This document shows positions 21,547-28,652 of a DNA stretch of 43,045 nt, piece after piece. Numbering within the stretch: the first letter of the stretch is position 1; each line of letters begins with the position of its first letter. Below the pieces are notes generated by a model. It worked only from the letters and a program-made list of their open reading frames with translations. It was not told where the DNA came from and made no database searches. Source of the stretch: a virus. Where the stretch lies: IMG/VR virus record IMGVR_UViG_3300046780_000143, positions 1 through 43,045 of that record; one strand, 5' to 3'. Both the position numbers and the translations under genes were made by a program.

Positions 21547-21759
21547 TTAGGCGGCCCTACTATGTCTGCGACCCGACGGAGCGGCTGCAACCAGTTCAGC
21601 TAGTGGAGCAATTTCCAGAAGCGATATGCGAATCCAGTAGTCGTGCGGGATCGAATTGCGGGTGAACCACGACCGCACCGTGGGCGTCGCCAGCGACAGC
21701 TTGTGCGCGCAGGCCGCGACCCCACCCCCGGCTCGAATGATATCCCGATGTGTCCGCAT
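21547..21759 (-). CDS. YdaS/Cro-like helix-turn-helix regulator
   Basis: 70 aa. The whole first half is one HTH: DIIRAGGGVAACAHKLSLAT, then PTVRSWFTRNSIPHDYW. The GG-x2-A-x3-L...V-x2-W...IP..YW pattern is that of small Cro/YdaS-type phage regulators, and it is related to the second domain of the 143-aa protein at 11945. It is the first gene leftward from the control region, the usual place of Cro, and leads the replication operon. Confidence 0.78.
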   Translation of the reverse strand: MRTHRDIIRAGGGVAACAHKLSLATPTVRSWFTRNSIPHDYWIRISLLEIAPLAELVAAAPSGRRHSRAA

Positions 21760-21811
21760 GACAAATCAGCGTAAGCCCCAAAAATTTAACTTGGCAAGAT
21801 CAAAACGCCGT

Positions 21812-21919
21812 GCATTCAAATTGAATAGGGGCGGTTAACTTCCACGCGCCGCCGGATACCTATTTTCCGGCCTCAGCGTGACTGATGCATTCAAGTTGGA
21901 TTGAGTGCAACGTGAATGC
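21812..21919. promoter_or_regulatory. Operator half-sites O1-O3 in the divergent control region
   Basis: The 12-bp site GCATTCAAGTTG occurs at 21887-21898 and, on the other strand with one change, at 21908-21919 (GCATTCACGTTG). Together they make an inverted repeat with a 9-bp spacer. A third copy with one change (GCATTCAAATTG) is at 21812-21823 and extends into the palindrome ATTCAAATTGAAT. These lie between the leftward Cro-like gene and the rightward regulator operon. No -35/-10 pair could be fixed with confidence. The remainder of 21760-22087 has no gene. Confidence 0.7.
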
Positions 21920-22045
21920 GTTTCTTTGGTTCGACTAGGGAATTAACCTTAGGCCGGTGCTCATGTCGAACCCTGACGAAGACTGCGGGAAATACCCCAT
22001 GGACAGAGACGCGCCATCAGCGGCGCATAGCGCTAGACAACTCAA

Positions 22046-22071
22046 CCTGAGTGGGACACCCTCCACTCAGG
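22046..22071 (+). promoter_or_regulatory. Hairpin in the leader of the rightward operon
   Basis: A 9-bp perfect stem, CCTGAGTGG (22046-22054) with CCACTCAGG (22063-22071), 8-nt loop, ends 16 nt before the ATG at 22088. No T-run follows. It may control translation or be a protein-binding site. Confidence 0.5.
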
Positions 22072-22087
22072 ATTGTTGGGGTCCCAG

Positions 22088-22774
22088 ATGAGCAATGTCA
22101 GGTTCCCAGAGGCGCCACCGCAGATCGCCAGTCTTCAGACTGACCGGCGAGGATTTCCTGTCCCCTGGTTCGTGTCTTACGTCGATGGCGAGCCAGAGTT
22201 TCGGGCCGTCGATCCCCGCAAAATCTTCAAGGCCCACGAGAAGCATACTTGCTGGGTTTGCGGCCGACGCCTTGGACCTTGCAAGGCCTTTGTCATCGGC
22301 CCTATGTGTGCAGTAAACCGCGTCTCGGCCGAACCGCCGTCGTGCCTGTCCTGCGCCCGATTTTCGGTGACAGCCTGCCCCTTCCTTTCGAAGCCGCTCG
22401 CCAAGCGCGCGGCGATTGACGATCTGCCGCATCAGTCGCCCGCTGGCCTGATGATCGACCGGAACCCCGGCGTCGCCCTGATCTGGGAAACCTCGACCTA
22501 CCGTGCCGAGCGCCAGCCGAACGGCGGCCTGTTGTTCTTCATCGGCTCGCCGACACGGGTAAGCTGGTGGCGTGAAGGCCGCCCGGCCAACCGTGAAGAA
22601 GTGATCGAGTCAGTCCGTACCGGGCTGCCCGCCTTGAAACGTGTAGCCGAGGCTGACGGCCACGGCGCCGTGGAGCATCTGAACGCGCTAACCCTGCGCG
22701 CCGTGCGACTTTTCCCAGGAGAGGATCAACCTAATGTCGAAGGCAGCCGCGAATATGAACCAGCCGCGAAGTAG
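22088..22774 (+). CDS. Cys-rich phage/prophage protein of unknown function
   Basis: 228 aa. Residues 50-105 carry CWVCGRRLGPCKAFVIGPMC, EPPSCLSCARF and ACPFLSKP. This motif set is known from uncharacterised proteins in actinobacterial and proteobacterial phages and probably binds metal. The C-terminal half is an alpha/beta region with Trp (IDRNPGVALIWETSTYRAER). I chose the ATG at 22088 behind GGGG. A TTG at 22073 is possible but less likely. It is the first gene of the rightward operon from the control region, so it may be lysogeny related. Confidence 0.75.
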   Translation: MSNVRFPEAPPQIASLQTDRRGFPVPWFVSYVDGEPEFRAVDPRKIFKAHEKHTCWVCGRRLGPCKAFVIGPMCAVNRVSAEPPSCLSCARFSVTACPFLSKPLAKRAAIDDLPHQSPAGLMIDRNPGVALIWETSTYRAERQPNGGLLFFIGSPTRVSWWREGRPANREEVIESVRTGLPALKRVAEADGHGAVEHLNALTLRAVRLFPGEDQPNVEGSREYEPAAK

Positions 22775-23105
22775 CTACCCGCCGTTCCAGCCTAGCCAGT
22801 CCCACGCGCAATGGGCTCAGCCCATGCCGCAGAAACGGAAGAACTTCATTCCGGCGCAGAGTTACCTTGCCTACAACTGGAAAGACGAACGCGACCCAGA
22901 CATGGAATTTGCCTTGTTCGCGATTGAACAGAGCGGCTGGTCTATCGAAAAAATCGAGTACGAGACTGAGCGCGCGGGTCACAAAGTCAGCCGGTATTGC
23001 CTCTTGGGTTGGTTCTATAAGGGCGTCCGCAGGCCTCAGAACGCGACCCTCAGCATCGTCATGTCGGTGCTGGGCTGGGAACGGCCTTGGACCCGTTCAG
23101 CATGA
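22734..23105 (+). CDS. Helix-turn-helix phage regulator
   Basis: 123 aa. The N-terminal 40 residues are a Pro/Gln-rich tail. Residues 58-118 form an HTH: FALFAIEQSGWSIEKIEYET, AGHKVSRYCLLGWFYKGVRR, then PQNATLSIVMSVLGWERPW. The SGWS...VS...W..G..RRPQN..L..V...LG pattern is typical of phage XRE-like regulators. It has GGAG 11 nt before the ATG and overlaps the previous gene by 41 nt. It may be the CI- or CII-type partner of the Cro-like protein at 21547. Confidence 0.75.
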   Translation: MSKAAANMNQPRSSYPPFQPSQSHAQWAQPMPQKRKNFIPAQSYLAYNWKDERDPDMEFALFAIEQSGWSIEKIEYETERAGHKVSRYCLLGWFYKGVRRPQNATLSIVMSVLGWERPWTRSA

Positions 23106-23317
23106 CACCAGCCGCCCTGAACTTTGAGGTCTTCAACGACCGGCTGGTGAGCCTCAAGGAAGACAGCGAAGCTCACGGTACGCTGGTTGCAGACGCTTCC
23201 CTGGGGGTCGGCTTCCTGTTGGGCGCCGGGCTCCCCCAGACCGCCGCCGCCTTCGCGCATATGGCCGAGCGCTGGGGCGGTGAAGACACCGAATGGCCGT
23301 GGAGAGGATCACGCTGA
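23102..23317 (+). CDS. Small protein of unknown function
   Basis: 71 aa, helical with a hydrophobic Gly/Ala-rich middle (ADASLGVGFLLGAGLPQTAA) that is too short and mixed to be a certain membrane span. The start overlaps the regulator stop as ATGA. The next gene begins 1 nt after its stop. It is not recognised. Confidence 0.6.
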   Translation: MTPAALNFEVFNDRLVSLKEDSEAHGTLVADASLGVGFLLGAGLPQTAAAFAHMAERWGGEDTEWPWRGSR

Positions 23318-23318
23318 A

Positions 23319-24374
23319 ATGTCAAAGACCCCTGAACCCTCGGGCTACATCGACCCGCTGGAAATGGCCCGCTTCCTTGTGCTGCCGGGCGCCGACCAAC
23401 TCTTGCGGGCCTTCGCCGCCATCCCACCCGGCAAGCTGCGCGACACCATCATAGATCACGCTCAGGCGCTCGCTGAGGCCCATGGGGCGGTCCCGGCGCA
23501 GCATCGTCACCCGGACCCGCTGGCGGGCTTCCTGGGGGCTCCTGGGCGTCCGCCCGCCCTGCCGCGTCGCACCGAAGCCGAACCACCGACCAGCGACCCC
23601 AAGACCAAGGCCGTTCAGATGCGGCTCGACGGCAAGCTGCCCTACGAAATCGCCGAGGCGACCGGCCTGAAGATCAGCACCGTCTACGGTGCGATCACCG
23701 ACGCCCGCAAGGCCGGGATGAAGTTCCCGACCACCCCCCGAGCCCCGGCCGGGAAGGGCAACCGTGCGTCGCGATTTCCGCTGACTGTCGAACAGCTTGG
23801 CGACGGCGCCAAAGTGGCGACCAGCGCCAGGGCCGCCGAGGCTCGCGGGATCACCCTTCAGGAATATATGGACCGGCGAAAGCTGGCGGTCGAAATGGCG
23901 CTCGACGGTCGGCATATCCGCGCGATCATGGAGCAGACCAAGGAATCCAAGTCGGTGCTGACGACGTGGTTCAGCGCCGCCCGTTCGGCGGGCTACCCGG
24001 TCCCCTACATGCTCGACGCGGCGATAGGCCGGTTCGAAGACGCCAACGTCACGCCCCCGGAAAAGGTGGTCGATATCGGCAGCGAACGCCAACGGCGGGA
24101 GAGCAAGAGAAAGCCCGGTAAGACTGGCCTGCAAAAAAACTTCATCCTCTCCGAGGCCGAAGCCAACCCCAAGAACCTCTACATGGTGGACAAGGCGGCG
24201 GCGGCACTGGGGCTCAGCCGGGAAGCCTACTTCAATCTGCGCCGCAAGGCCTTGATCCTGTTCCACGACGGCGAGACGGCTTCGACGGTCGCAACGCGGC
24301 TCGGGATCGACAAGAAACAAGCCCAGAACTGGCGCGAGCGGGCCATCAGTTCCGGCCTCCTGAAACGCGCTTAG
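23319..24374 (+). CDS. Triple helix-turn-helix protein, possible regulator or replication initiator
   Basis: 351 aa. Three homologous HTH-like units are visible. The first reads AVQMRLDGKLPYEIAEATGL then ISTVYGAITDARKAG (about residues 90-135). The second reads AVEMALDGRHIRAIMEQTKE then LTTWFSAARSAGY (about 185-225). The third reads ALILFHDGETASTVATRLGI then AQNWRERAISSGLL (about 310-350). Each has the L-x-D-G ... W/Y ... A-x-x-x-G frame. Such repeats suit binding to iterated DNA sites. It is not assignable to a known family by eye. Start at the ATG at 23319 behind GAGAGGA; the longer frame upstream is an overlap with the previous gene. Confidence 0.65.
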   Translation: MSKTPEPSGYIDPLEMARFLVLPGADQLLRAFAAIPPGKLRDTIIDHAQALAEAHGAVPAQHRHPDPLAGFLGAPGRPPALPRRTEAEPPTSDPKTKAVQMRLDGKLPYEIAEATGLKISTVYGAITDARKAGMKFPTTPRAPAGKGNRASRFPLTVEQLGDGAKVATSARAAEARGITLQEYMDRRKLAVEMALDGRHIRAIMEQTKESKSVLTTWFSAARSAGYPVPYMLDAAIGRFEDANVTPPEKVVDIGSERQRRESKRKPGKTGLQKNFILSEAEANPKNLYMVDKAAAALGLSREAYFNLRRKALILFHDGETASTVATRLGIDKKQAQNWRERAISSGLLKRA

Positions 24375-24440
24375 CCTGCATGGACCGGCCCCGGAGAACG
24401 GAGGAACGCTCTGACGTAGAAGCTTAATCGGGAGGCCGAC

Positions 24441-24875
24441 ATGCGCGACCGGCAACGTGTCGCTGAACTGGAGTCGGGCTTGGTCGCCCTCGCGCTGGCG
24501 ATAGCGGCGCTGGAAACCAAGCTCGACACCTTCGACCGCGAGAACGCGCATCTGCGCGTCGTCGCCCAGGGCGTCGATTGCCCCTACGGGTTCCGCGCTC
24601 AGAACGGCGGCTGCCTCCTGGGCTATCCAGGCTGCGCGTGCATGGACGACCTGATCGTCTGCACGGCCTTTTCGCCCTACGACCAATCGACCGCCCAGGA
24701 ACGACTTGAGGCCCGCAACGCGGCCCTGCACCGGCGCCTGCTGACGGCGCGCAAAAGGATCACACTGGCGGTCAAGTCGTTCCGGTCGATGGCCGATGGC
24801 TTCCACCTGAACCACGAGCCGTCGAAGGCCGCAGGCGCGGCCAGCATGGCGGACCTGTTGGAAGACCCATTATGA
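24441..24875 (+). CDS. Coiled-coil protein with a central Cys cluster
   Basis: 144 aa. Residues 3-38 form a leucine-rich coiled coil (VAELESGLVALALAIAALET). Residues 48-74 carry five Cys (CPYGFRAQNGGCLLGYPGCA, then CMDDLIVC). The rest is helical. It has GGGAGG before the ATG. It is probably a metal-binding dimer; the role is unknown. It is coupled to the next gene by ATGA. Confidence 0.6.
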   Translation: MRDRQRVAELESGLVALALAIAALETKLDTFDRENAHLRVVAQGVDCPYGFRAQNGGCLLGYPGCACMDDLIVCTAFSPYDQSTAQERLEARNAALHRRLLTARKRITLAVKSFRSMADGFHLNHEPSKAAGAASMADLLEDPL

Positions 24876-25072
24876 AGAAACCCTGCGCCTTCAAGCCGGG
24901 GCAGCGCGTCCGCTGCATCGACCCGATCCCCGGCAGGCTGACCAAGGGCGCCATCTACACAGTGACCGACACGGCCGACCTGGGGCCGCCGACCGCGCTG
25001 CTGACGCTGGCTGAGATTCCAGAAGTGCTGTTCCACCCCAGGCGCTTTGAGAAGGCGCACAGCGATGACTGA
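24872..25072 (+). CDS. Small SH3-like phage protein
   Basis: 66 aa. FKPGQRVRCIDPIPGRLTKG, then AIYTVTDTADLG and RRFEKAHSDD, matches the small beta-barrel pattern (G-x-x-V-x-C...G-x-x-Y-x-V...R-F) found in many phage accessory proteins. No role is established. Confidence 0.65.
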   Translation: MKKPCAFKPGQRVRCIDPIPGRLTKGAIYTVTDTADLGPPTALLTLAEIPEVLFHPRRFEKAHSDD

Positions 25073-25093
25073 TCCCGACGAAAGGATGAACTG

Positions 25094-25387
25094 ATGGCGA
25101 AGCTCCCGACCCGCTGGAAACTGGCCGCCGCCCTGATCGCGGCCGGGCTCTACGACATGGCCGACAAGGCGGTCAGCGGCTACTACGACGACTTCATGTC
25201 GCCGCTCGATGCACCGATTTCCGCTCTGGTGGCGGACCTCAAAAAGATTGGTACGCCGGACGCCCTGCTGGTCGCCGAACAGGCCATAGAGGGCGACTTC
25301 GACGGAACGGCCGCAGAAGGTGAGGCGTGGGCCGCCAGCCCCGAAGGCGTCGCCGCGTTCAAAATGCTGCACCAGGGCAAGACATGA
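25094..25387 (+). CDS. Small protein of unknown function
   Basis: 97 aa. A hydrophobic N-terminus (LAAALIAAGLYDMADKAVSG) is followed by an acidic region. AAGGA lies 8 nt upstream. It is overlapped by the next gene (ATGA). It is not recognised. Confidence 0.6.
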   Translation: MAKLPTRWKLAAALIAAGLYDMADKAVSGYYDDFMSPLDAPISALVADLKKIGTPDALLVAEQAIEGDFDGTAAEGEAWAASPEGVAAFKMLHQGKT

Positions 25388-25695
25388 CCGTCACCGCCGC
25401 CCCTGCGAAAGCCCAGCCGACCCCTGAGGATCGCGCCAAGGCCCACCGGGATTACCTGTGGCGAACGCCGAAGGTGCGCCAATCCATGATCCTGATTGTC
25501 CCGCTCGCCAGCGACCCGAACAAAACCGGTCAGGTGGCGGTCTGCGAAAACAAGGACACCGTGACCCTGACCATCGAAGACAGCAACGGGGTCAACCGCT
25601 CCGTCAAGCTCACCCTGCCGGAGGCGCGCACCGTCGCGACCCACCTCAATATGATCTGCAACCGCATCGCAAAACGACCGGCACACAAGCCATGA
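25384..25695 (+). CDS. Small beta-rich protein of unknown function
   Basis: 103 aa. After a disordered start come strands (MILIVPLASDPNKTGQVAVC; DTVTLTIEDSNGVNRSVKLT) and a final helix (ARTVATHLNMICNRIAKR). Both ends overlap neighbours as ATGA, so it belongs to a coupled run 24872-25859. It is not recognised. Confidence 0.6.
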   Translation: MTVTAAPAKAQPTPEDRAKAHRDYLWRTPKVRQSMILIVPLASDPNKTGQVAVCENKDTVTLTIEDSNGVNRSVKLTLPEARTVATHLNMICNRIAKRPAHKP

Positions 25696-25859
25696 GCAGC
25701 CCCCAGGAACCCCCTCAATTACGGCCGGTGGACGTGATCTGCGGTCGCCTTCAGGCCCAGATCAACGGCCTTGAAAAACCCCAGCAGACCGCCTTCGCGA
25801 TCATCGGCGCGCTTGAACAAAATGGCTGGGTCGTTGTCCGCAAACGCCACCACCGCTGA
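25692..25859 (+). CDS. Very small helical protein
   Basis: 55 aa, coupled to the previous gene by ATGA. It has a helix pair, VDVICGRLQAQINGLEKPQQ then AFAIIGALEQNGWVVVRKR, with a wing-like end, similar in outline to small winged-helix proteins but too short to be sure. Confidence 0.55.
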   Translation: MSSPQEPPQLRPVDVICGRLQAQINGLEKPQQTAFAIIGALEQNGWVVVRKRHHR

Positions 25860-25899
25860 AGGAGGCCCGATCTGACGTAGACCACCCGGATTCAAGGCC

Positions 25900-26172
25900 A
25901 TGGAAACCACCGCCCCTGAACGGCAACGGCGCCAAGCTGAGCCTCGCGGACTACAGCGACAGCAGGCGGCAAACTACGTCGGGATCAGCCCCACCAAGTT
26001 CGACCAGTTGGTAGCTGAAGGCCGAATGCCCGGCCCGCGACGAATTGACGGCCGAAAGGTCTGGGACCGCTTTGAGCTTGACCTTTACTTCGACGCCCTT
26101 CCTGTTGAAGCCGAATCAGAGGCCAGCGAAAGCGTCGGCGTCTGGGACAGGATGCTCGGAGTTACACGATGA
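25900..26172 (+). CDS. Excisionase-like MerR/AlpA-type DNA-binding protein
   Basis: 90 aa. QAANYVGISPTKFDQLVAEG, then RMPGPRRIDGRKVWDRFELD, is the winged HTH seen in excisionases and AlpA-type regulators. It sits directly before the integrase and overlaps it by ATGA. It would bend attachment-site DNA and set the direction of recombination. A GGATGCTC string just before its stop resembles the early leader but is inside coding sequence. Confidence 0.78.
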   Translation: METTAPERQRRQAEPRGLQRQQAANYVGISPTKFDQLVAEGRMPGPRRIDGRKVWDRFELDLYFDALPVEAESEASESVGVWDRMLGVTR

Positions 26173-27293
26173 AAACTGACCTCCCGTTCGTGCAGCGGTG
26201 CGCGAACTCGTATGGCAAGCTCTACTACTATTTCAGGCGCCCCGGCTTTCCGAGGGTGAAGCTGCCGGATCGGTCTAACCGAGCGGCCTTCATGATCGCT
26301 TACAATGAAGCCCTTGCCGCCAGCCAAACGCTCATCAATGAGCCGAAGGCAGGGGCCACGATCACGCTGAGCGATTGCGTCGCGGCCTACTACAAGTCCA
26401 GCACCTACACCGGCCTTGGCAGCGACACGACCAAACGGAACTACCGCCGCCTGCTAGACCGCTTCTGCCTCATGGTCGGCGAGGATAAGACGACCTACGG
26501 CAGCGCCCCGGCCGATGGCCTGCGGGCTGAACACCTACGGCTGATCCTAGACCCGATCTATGCGAAGACCCCTTCCGAGGCCGGGAACCTGCTGAAGCGT
26601 CTGCGGGCGGTCTTCAGGAACGCCGTCGAACGCGGGCTGGTGAAGCAGGACCCGACGCTGAGCGTGAAGCTGCGGAAGGTGAAGACGGACGGCCACCGGG
26701 CTTGGACCGACGCCGACATTGACCAGTACCGCGCCCACTGGCCTTCAGGGTCGAAACCGCGCCTCGCGCTGGAACTCCTGATCTACTCGGGTCAGCGCCG
26801 GTCTGACGTGGTGAAGATGGGCCGCCAGCACGTTCGCGACGGCGCGATCAATCTGCGCCAACAGAAGCAGGGCAAGGGCGAGGTCGTTGAACTGAGCCTG
26901 CCTATCCACCAGAACCTTCAGGCCGAGCTAGATCAGATCGACCCAGGCCAGATGATTTTCGTCCTGACTGAGTACGGCAAGCCCAGGTCGGACGCAGGCT
27001 TCAGCGGATGGGTCAGCGATTGCGCCAAGGCGGCTGGCCTGCCGTCCCAGTCGAGCCCCCACGGCCTACGGAAGGCCGCCGCGCGCTGGCTGGCGGAAGC
27101 CGGATGCTCGGCCTCGGAAATCGCCGCGATCACCGGCCACGCGAGCCTGAAGGACGTTGAGCATTACACGAAATCCGCCGACCAGAAGCGGCTCGCTAAG
27201 GCGGCTGCGGCGCGGCTGAGGGGGTTCGACTCCGTTCGGGACTCTAACCCCCCAGGCGACCAAAAAGAGAACGGAACTGTCCGATCACTGTAA
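26169..27293 (+). CDS. int: Tyrosine integrase
   Basis: 374 aa, a normal length. The N-terminal arm-binding part (residues 1-55) and a SAM-like core (65-165) precede the catalytic domain: Arg in SGQRRSDV near 212, HGLRK near 297, GHAS near 324 and the Tyr nucleophile in DVEHYTKS near 331. It inserts the phage into the host chromosome. The stop codon lies inside the first of the CTGTAAAC repeats, so attP follows at once. The position beside the excisionase-like gene is typical. Confidence 0.94.
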   Translation: MKTDLPFVQRCANSYGKLYYYFRRPGFPRVKLPDRSNRAAFMIAYNEALAASQTLINEPKAGATITLSDCVAAYYKSSTYTGLGSDTTKRNYRRLLDRFCLMVGEDKTTYGSAPADGLRAEHLRLILDPIYAKTPSEAGNLLKRLRAVFRNAVERGLVKQDPTLSVKLRKVKTDGHRAWTDADIDQYRAHWPSGSKPRLALELLIYSGQRRSDVVKMGRQHVRDGAINLRQQKQGKGEVVELSLPIHQNLQAELDQIDPGQMIFVLTEYGKPRSDAGFSGWVSDCAKAAGLPSQSSPHGLRKAAARWLAEAGCSASEIAAITGHASLKDVEHYTKSADQKRLAKAAAARLRGFDSVRDSNPPGDQKENGTVRSL

Positions 27294-27461
27294 ACTTTTC
27301 CTGTAAACTTTTGCAGGAAGCTTGATTTTGTTGGGGAAAAGTCGCGGGGTGGCAGTCCCTAGGGGACTAGACGAAGTGAGTAAATTCAACGACTTGTGCT
27401 GTAAACACCTACAAATCGGAGCCGTTAGATTTCAATGGGTTAGTTCCCGCCTGTAAACTTT
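27288..27461. other. Candidate attP region with arm-type repeats
   Basis: CTGTAAAC occurs at 27288, 27301, 27399 and 27451; three copies extend to CTGTAAACTTT. The first two are 13 bp apart. Between them lies AGTCCC-TAG-GGGACT (27354-27368), a short inverted repeat that could be the crossover core. Repeats flanking a dyad next to int are the usual make-up of attP. The core is not proven. Confidence 0.5.
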
Positions 27462-27666
27462 CAATCAGCTTGAACGACCACGGAACGACAATCGCGGCGA
27501 CAACCAGCGTCGGCAGGATCGAAGCGCCGCCCTGAACCAGAACCTCTGACCAGACACCCAACCGTGCGCCGACCAGATGGCGGACCCCGGCCCACCACGC
27601 AATGTTGAACACGATCTGCCAACCGGCGTTGACCCAGGTCAGCCAGAGGATGAAGCGCGGGCTCAT
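27409..27666 (-). CDS. Two-helix membrane protein, last gene of the accessory operon
   Basis: 85 aa. Segment 1 is at residues 4-26 (FILWLTWVNAGWQIVFNIAW). Segment 2 is at about 44-66 (VQGGASILPTLVVAAIVVPW). The C-terminus is polar. It is coupled to the SLOG gene by ATGA, and its 3' end overlaps the candidate attP arm. It could be the membrane effector of a SLOG sensor pair, a superinfection-exclusion protein or a holin. No family was recognised. Confidence 0.6.
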   Translation of the reverse strand: MSPRFILWLTWVNAGWQIVFNIAWWAGVRHLVGARLGVWSEVLVQGGASILPTLVVAAIVVPWSFKLIESLQAGTNPLKSNGSDL

Positions 27667-28046
27667 TGGCCGCTCCCGTACCAGTCGCCGCCGACGCCGG
27701 TTACGACAATGGTCACGACGCGCCGCTGGCGAGCCCGGCGAACCATGTCGGCCGTTCCGTTCCCACCTGGGAACGCGATCACCACGTCAGGCTTGCCCAC
27801 GTCGAGCATCGCCTGATTGCGGAGCGGCCCGGCCGCCGACCTGTAGCGGTCCCAGTCGGCCGGGTAAGGTTCGACCTGGGCGCCGTGCGCCTTGCCCCAG
27901 GCCGCCGCCATACGGTCGGCCCCGCGTGCGTCGCCGTGGATAATGTAGGCGTCTTCGGGATGCAGGATCAGCGCCGCCAGGGCCTTGTCCATGAGCGCAT
28001 CGTCGGCGAAGTCGCGCCCGCCGCAGATCAGGTAGCGCGTGGTCAT
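27663..28046 (-). CDS. SLOG-superfamily protein (DUF2493/YspA-type)
   Basis: 127 aa. Near the N-terminus is LICGGRDF, then IIHGDARGADRMAAAWG, then PADWDRYRSAAGPLRNQAML and VIAFPGGNGTADMVRRAR. These are the conserved Rossmann-like motifs of the DUF2493 branch of the SLOG superfamily. The superfamily binds nucleotides or their derivatives, and some members sense signals in defence systems. DUF2493 proteins are also common in phages with no known role. Gene overlaps (4 nt on both sides) place it in the four-gene operon 28617-27409. Confidence 0.85.
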   Translation of the reverse strand: MTTRYLICGGRDFADDALMDKALAALILHPEDAYIIHGDARGADRMAAAWGKAHGAQVEPYPADWDRYRSAAGPLRNQAMLDVGKPDVVIAFPGGNGTADMVRRARQRRVVTIVVTGVGGDWYGSGQ

Positions 28047-28390
28047 CCGGCCGCCTCCTGATGGGCCGCCAGCAGTTCCTTCATGACCTCGGCGTGCATC
28101 GCCTCAGCCTGTTCCCAGGTCGAACAGCGGCCCTGAAAGTCCTTCAGCGGCCCGTCAAGCGCCGGGTGTGCGAAGACCATAGTTTCGAAGATCAGCGGCG
28201 GCCGGTCATTGAACCAGCCGTGATCGAGGCCCAGGAACACGGTCGAAACCGTCGCCAGCGGCAGGCGGTCGATGGCGACCTGTCGGTCGGCCGTCGCGTA
28301 CCACTGCGCCCAGACCATGAAATCCGGCTCATCGTACCGAGCGACCAGCACGGCCTTGTGGCCCTCTAGGACGTAGTAGCGAAGCGTCAC
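28043..28390 (-). CDS. Conserved-looking accessory protein of unknown function
   Basis: 115 aa from a GTG that overlaps the upstream stop (GTGA). VSTVFLGLDHGWFNDRPPLI, then FETMVFAHP, is a motif I recognise from uncharacterised phage proteins that often lie beside the protein type encoded upstream. The function is not known. It is the second gene of the accessory operon. Confidence 0.7.
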   Translation of the reverse strand: MTLRYYVLEGHKAVLVARYDEPDFMVWAQWYATADRQVAIDRLPLATVSTVFLGLDHGWFNDRPPLIFETMVFAHPALDGPLKDFQGRCSTWEQAEAMHAEVMKELLAAHQEAAG

Positions 28391-28617
28391 CAGTCCTGAT
28401 CCTTGACCAGCCGGTTGAACCGCCATTGGCCGGGCGCTCGCCAGTCGGCGTCAGCGTAAACCCTCGGGTTGGCCTTCAGGGCCTTCGCCAGCCATCCCGG
28501 CAAGTCTCTGGGGGCGACCATGCCGATGTGTTTCCGGCCTTCGCTGTAGACCAGAATTTCCGGCGTCGATGGCTGCGAAAGCGGGCCAGCGACCGGACGC
28601 TGAACCTTGACGATCAT
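28387..28617 (-). CDS. Accessory protein of unknown function, first gene of the SLOG operon
   Basis: 76 aa. MIVKVQRPVAGP is followed by EILVYSEGRKHIGMVAPRDL and PGWLAKALKANPRVYADADW. The combination of an I-V-K-x-Q-R-P start with a Y-x-E...M-V...L-P-x-W-L centre is familiar from uncharacterised phage proteins. It starts 14 nt after the operator half-site at 28631. A possible -10 (TATGAT) lies between, but the -35 is poor. Confidence 0.7.
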   Translation of the reverse strand: MIVKVQRPVAGPLSQPSTPEILVYSEGRKHIGMVAPRDLPGWLAKALKANPRVYADADWRAPGQWRFNRLVKDQDW

Positions 28618-28630
28618 GCCGCATCATAAC

Positions 28631-28642
28631 GCAACTTGAATG
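28631..28642 (-). promoter_or_regulatory. Operator half-site O4 in front of the SLOG operon
   Basis: On the minus strand this reads GCATTCAAGTTG, identical over 12 bp to the site at 21887-21898 in the control region. It is 14 nt upstream of the ATG at 28617, where a bound repressor would block the promoter. It links the accessory operon to the lysogeny regulator. Confidence 0.6.
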
Positions 28643-28652
28643 CGACCGCGAG

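Noticed and set aside
23322-24815. 497-aa open frame on the minus strand
   Set aside because: It lies opposite the triple-HTH gene and its follower, has the Arg/Gly/Leu-rich composition of an antisense shadow in GC-rich DNA, and lacks a ribosome site or motifs.
26150-26158. GGATGCTCG before the integrase start as another copy of the early leader
   Set aside because: It lies inside the excisionase coding sequence, and a separate GGAG nearer the integrase ATG is the better ribosome site. Probably chance or a relic.
27215-27260. tRNA-like string near the end of int, suggesting an attachment core in a tRNA gene
   Set aside because: GGGGGTTCGACTCC and GGGACTCTAACCCCC form an imperfect hairpin inside int, but the loop does not match a T-loop and no full tRNA 3' half is present. 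The CTGTAAAC region is the better attP candidate.
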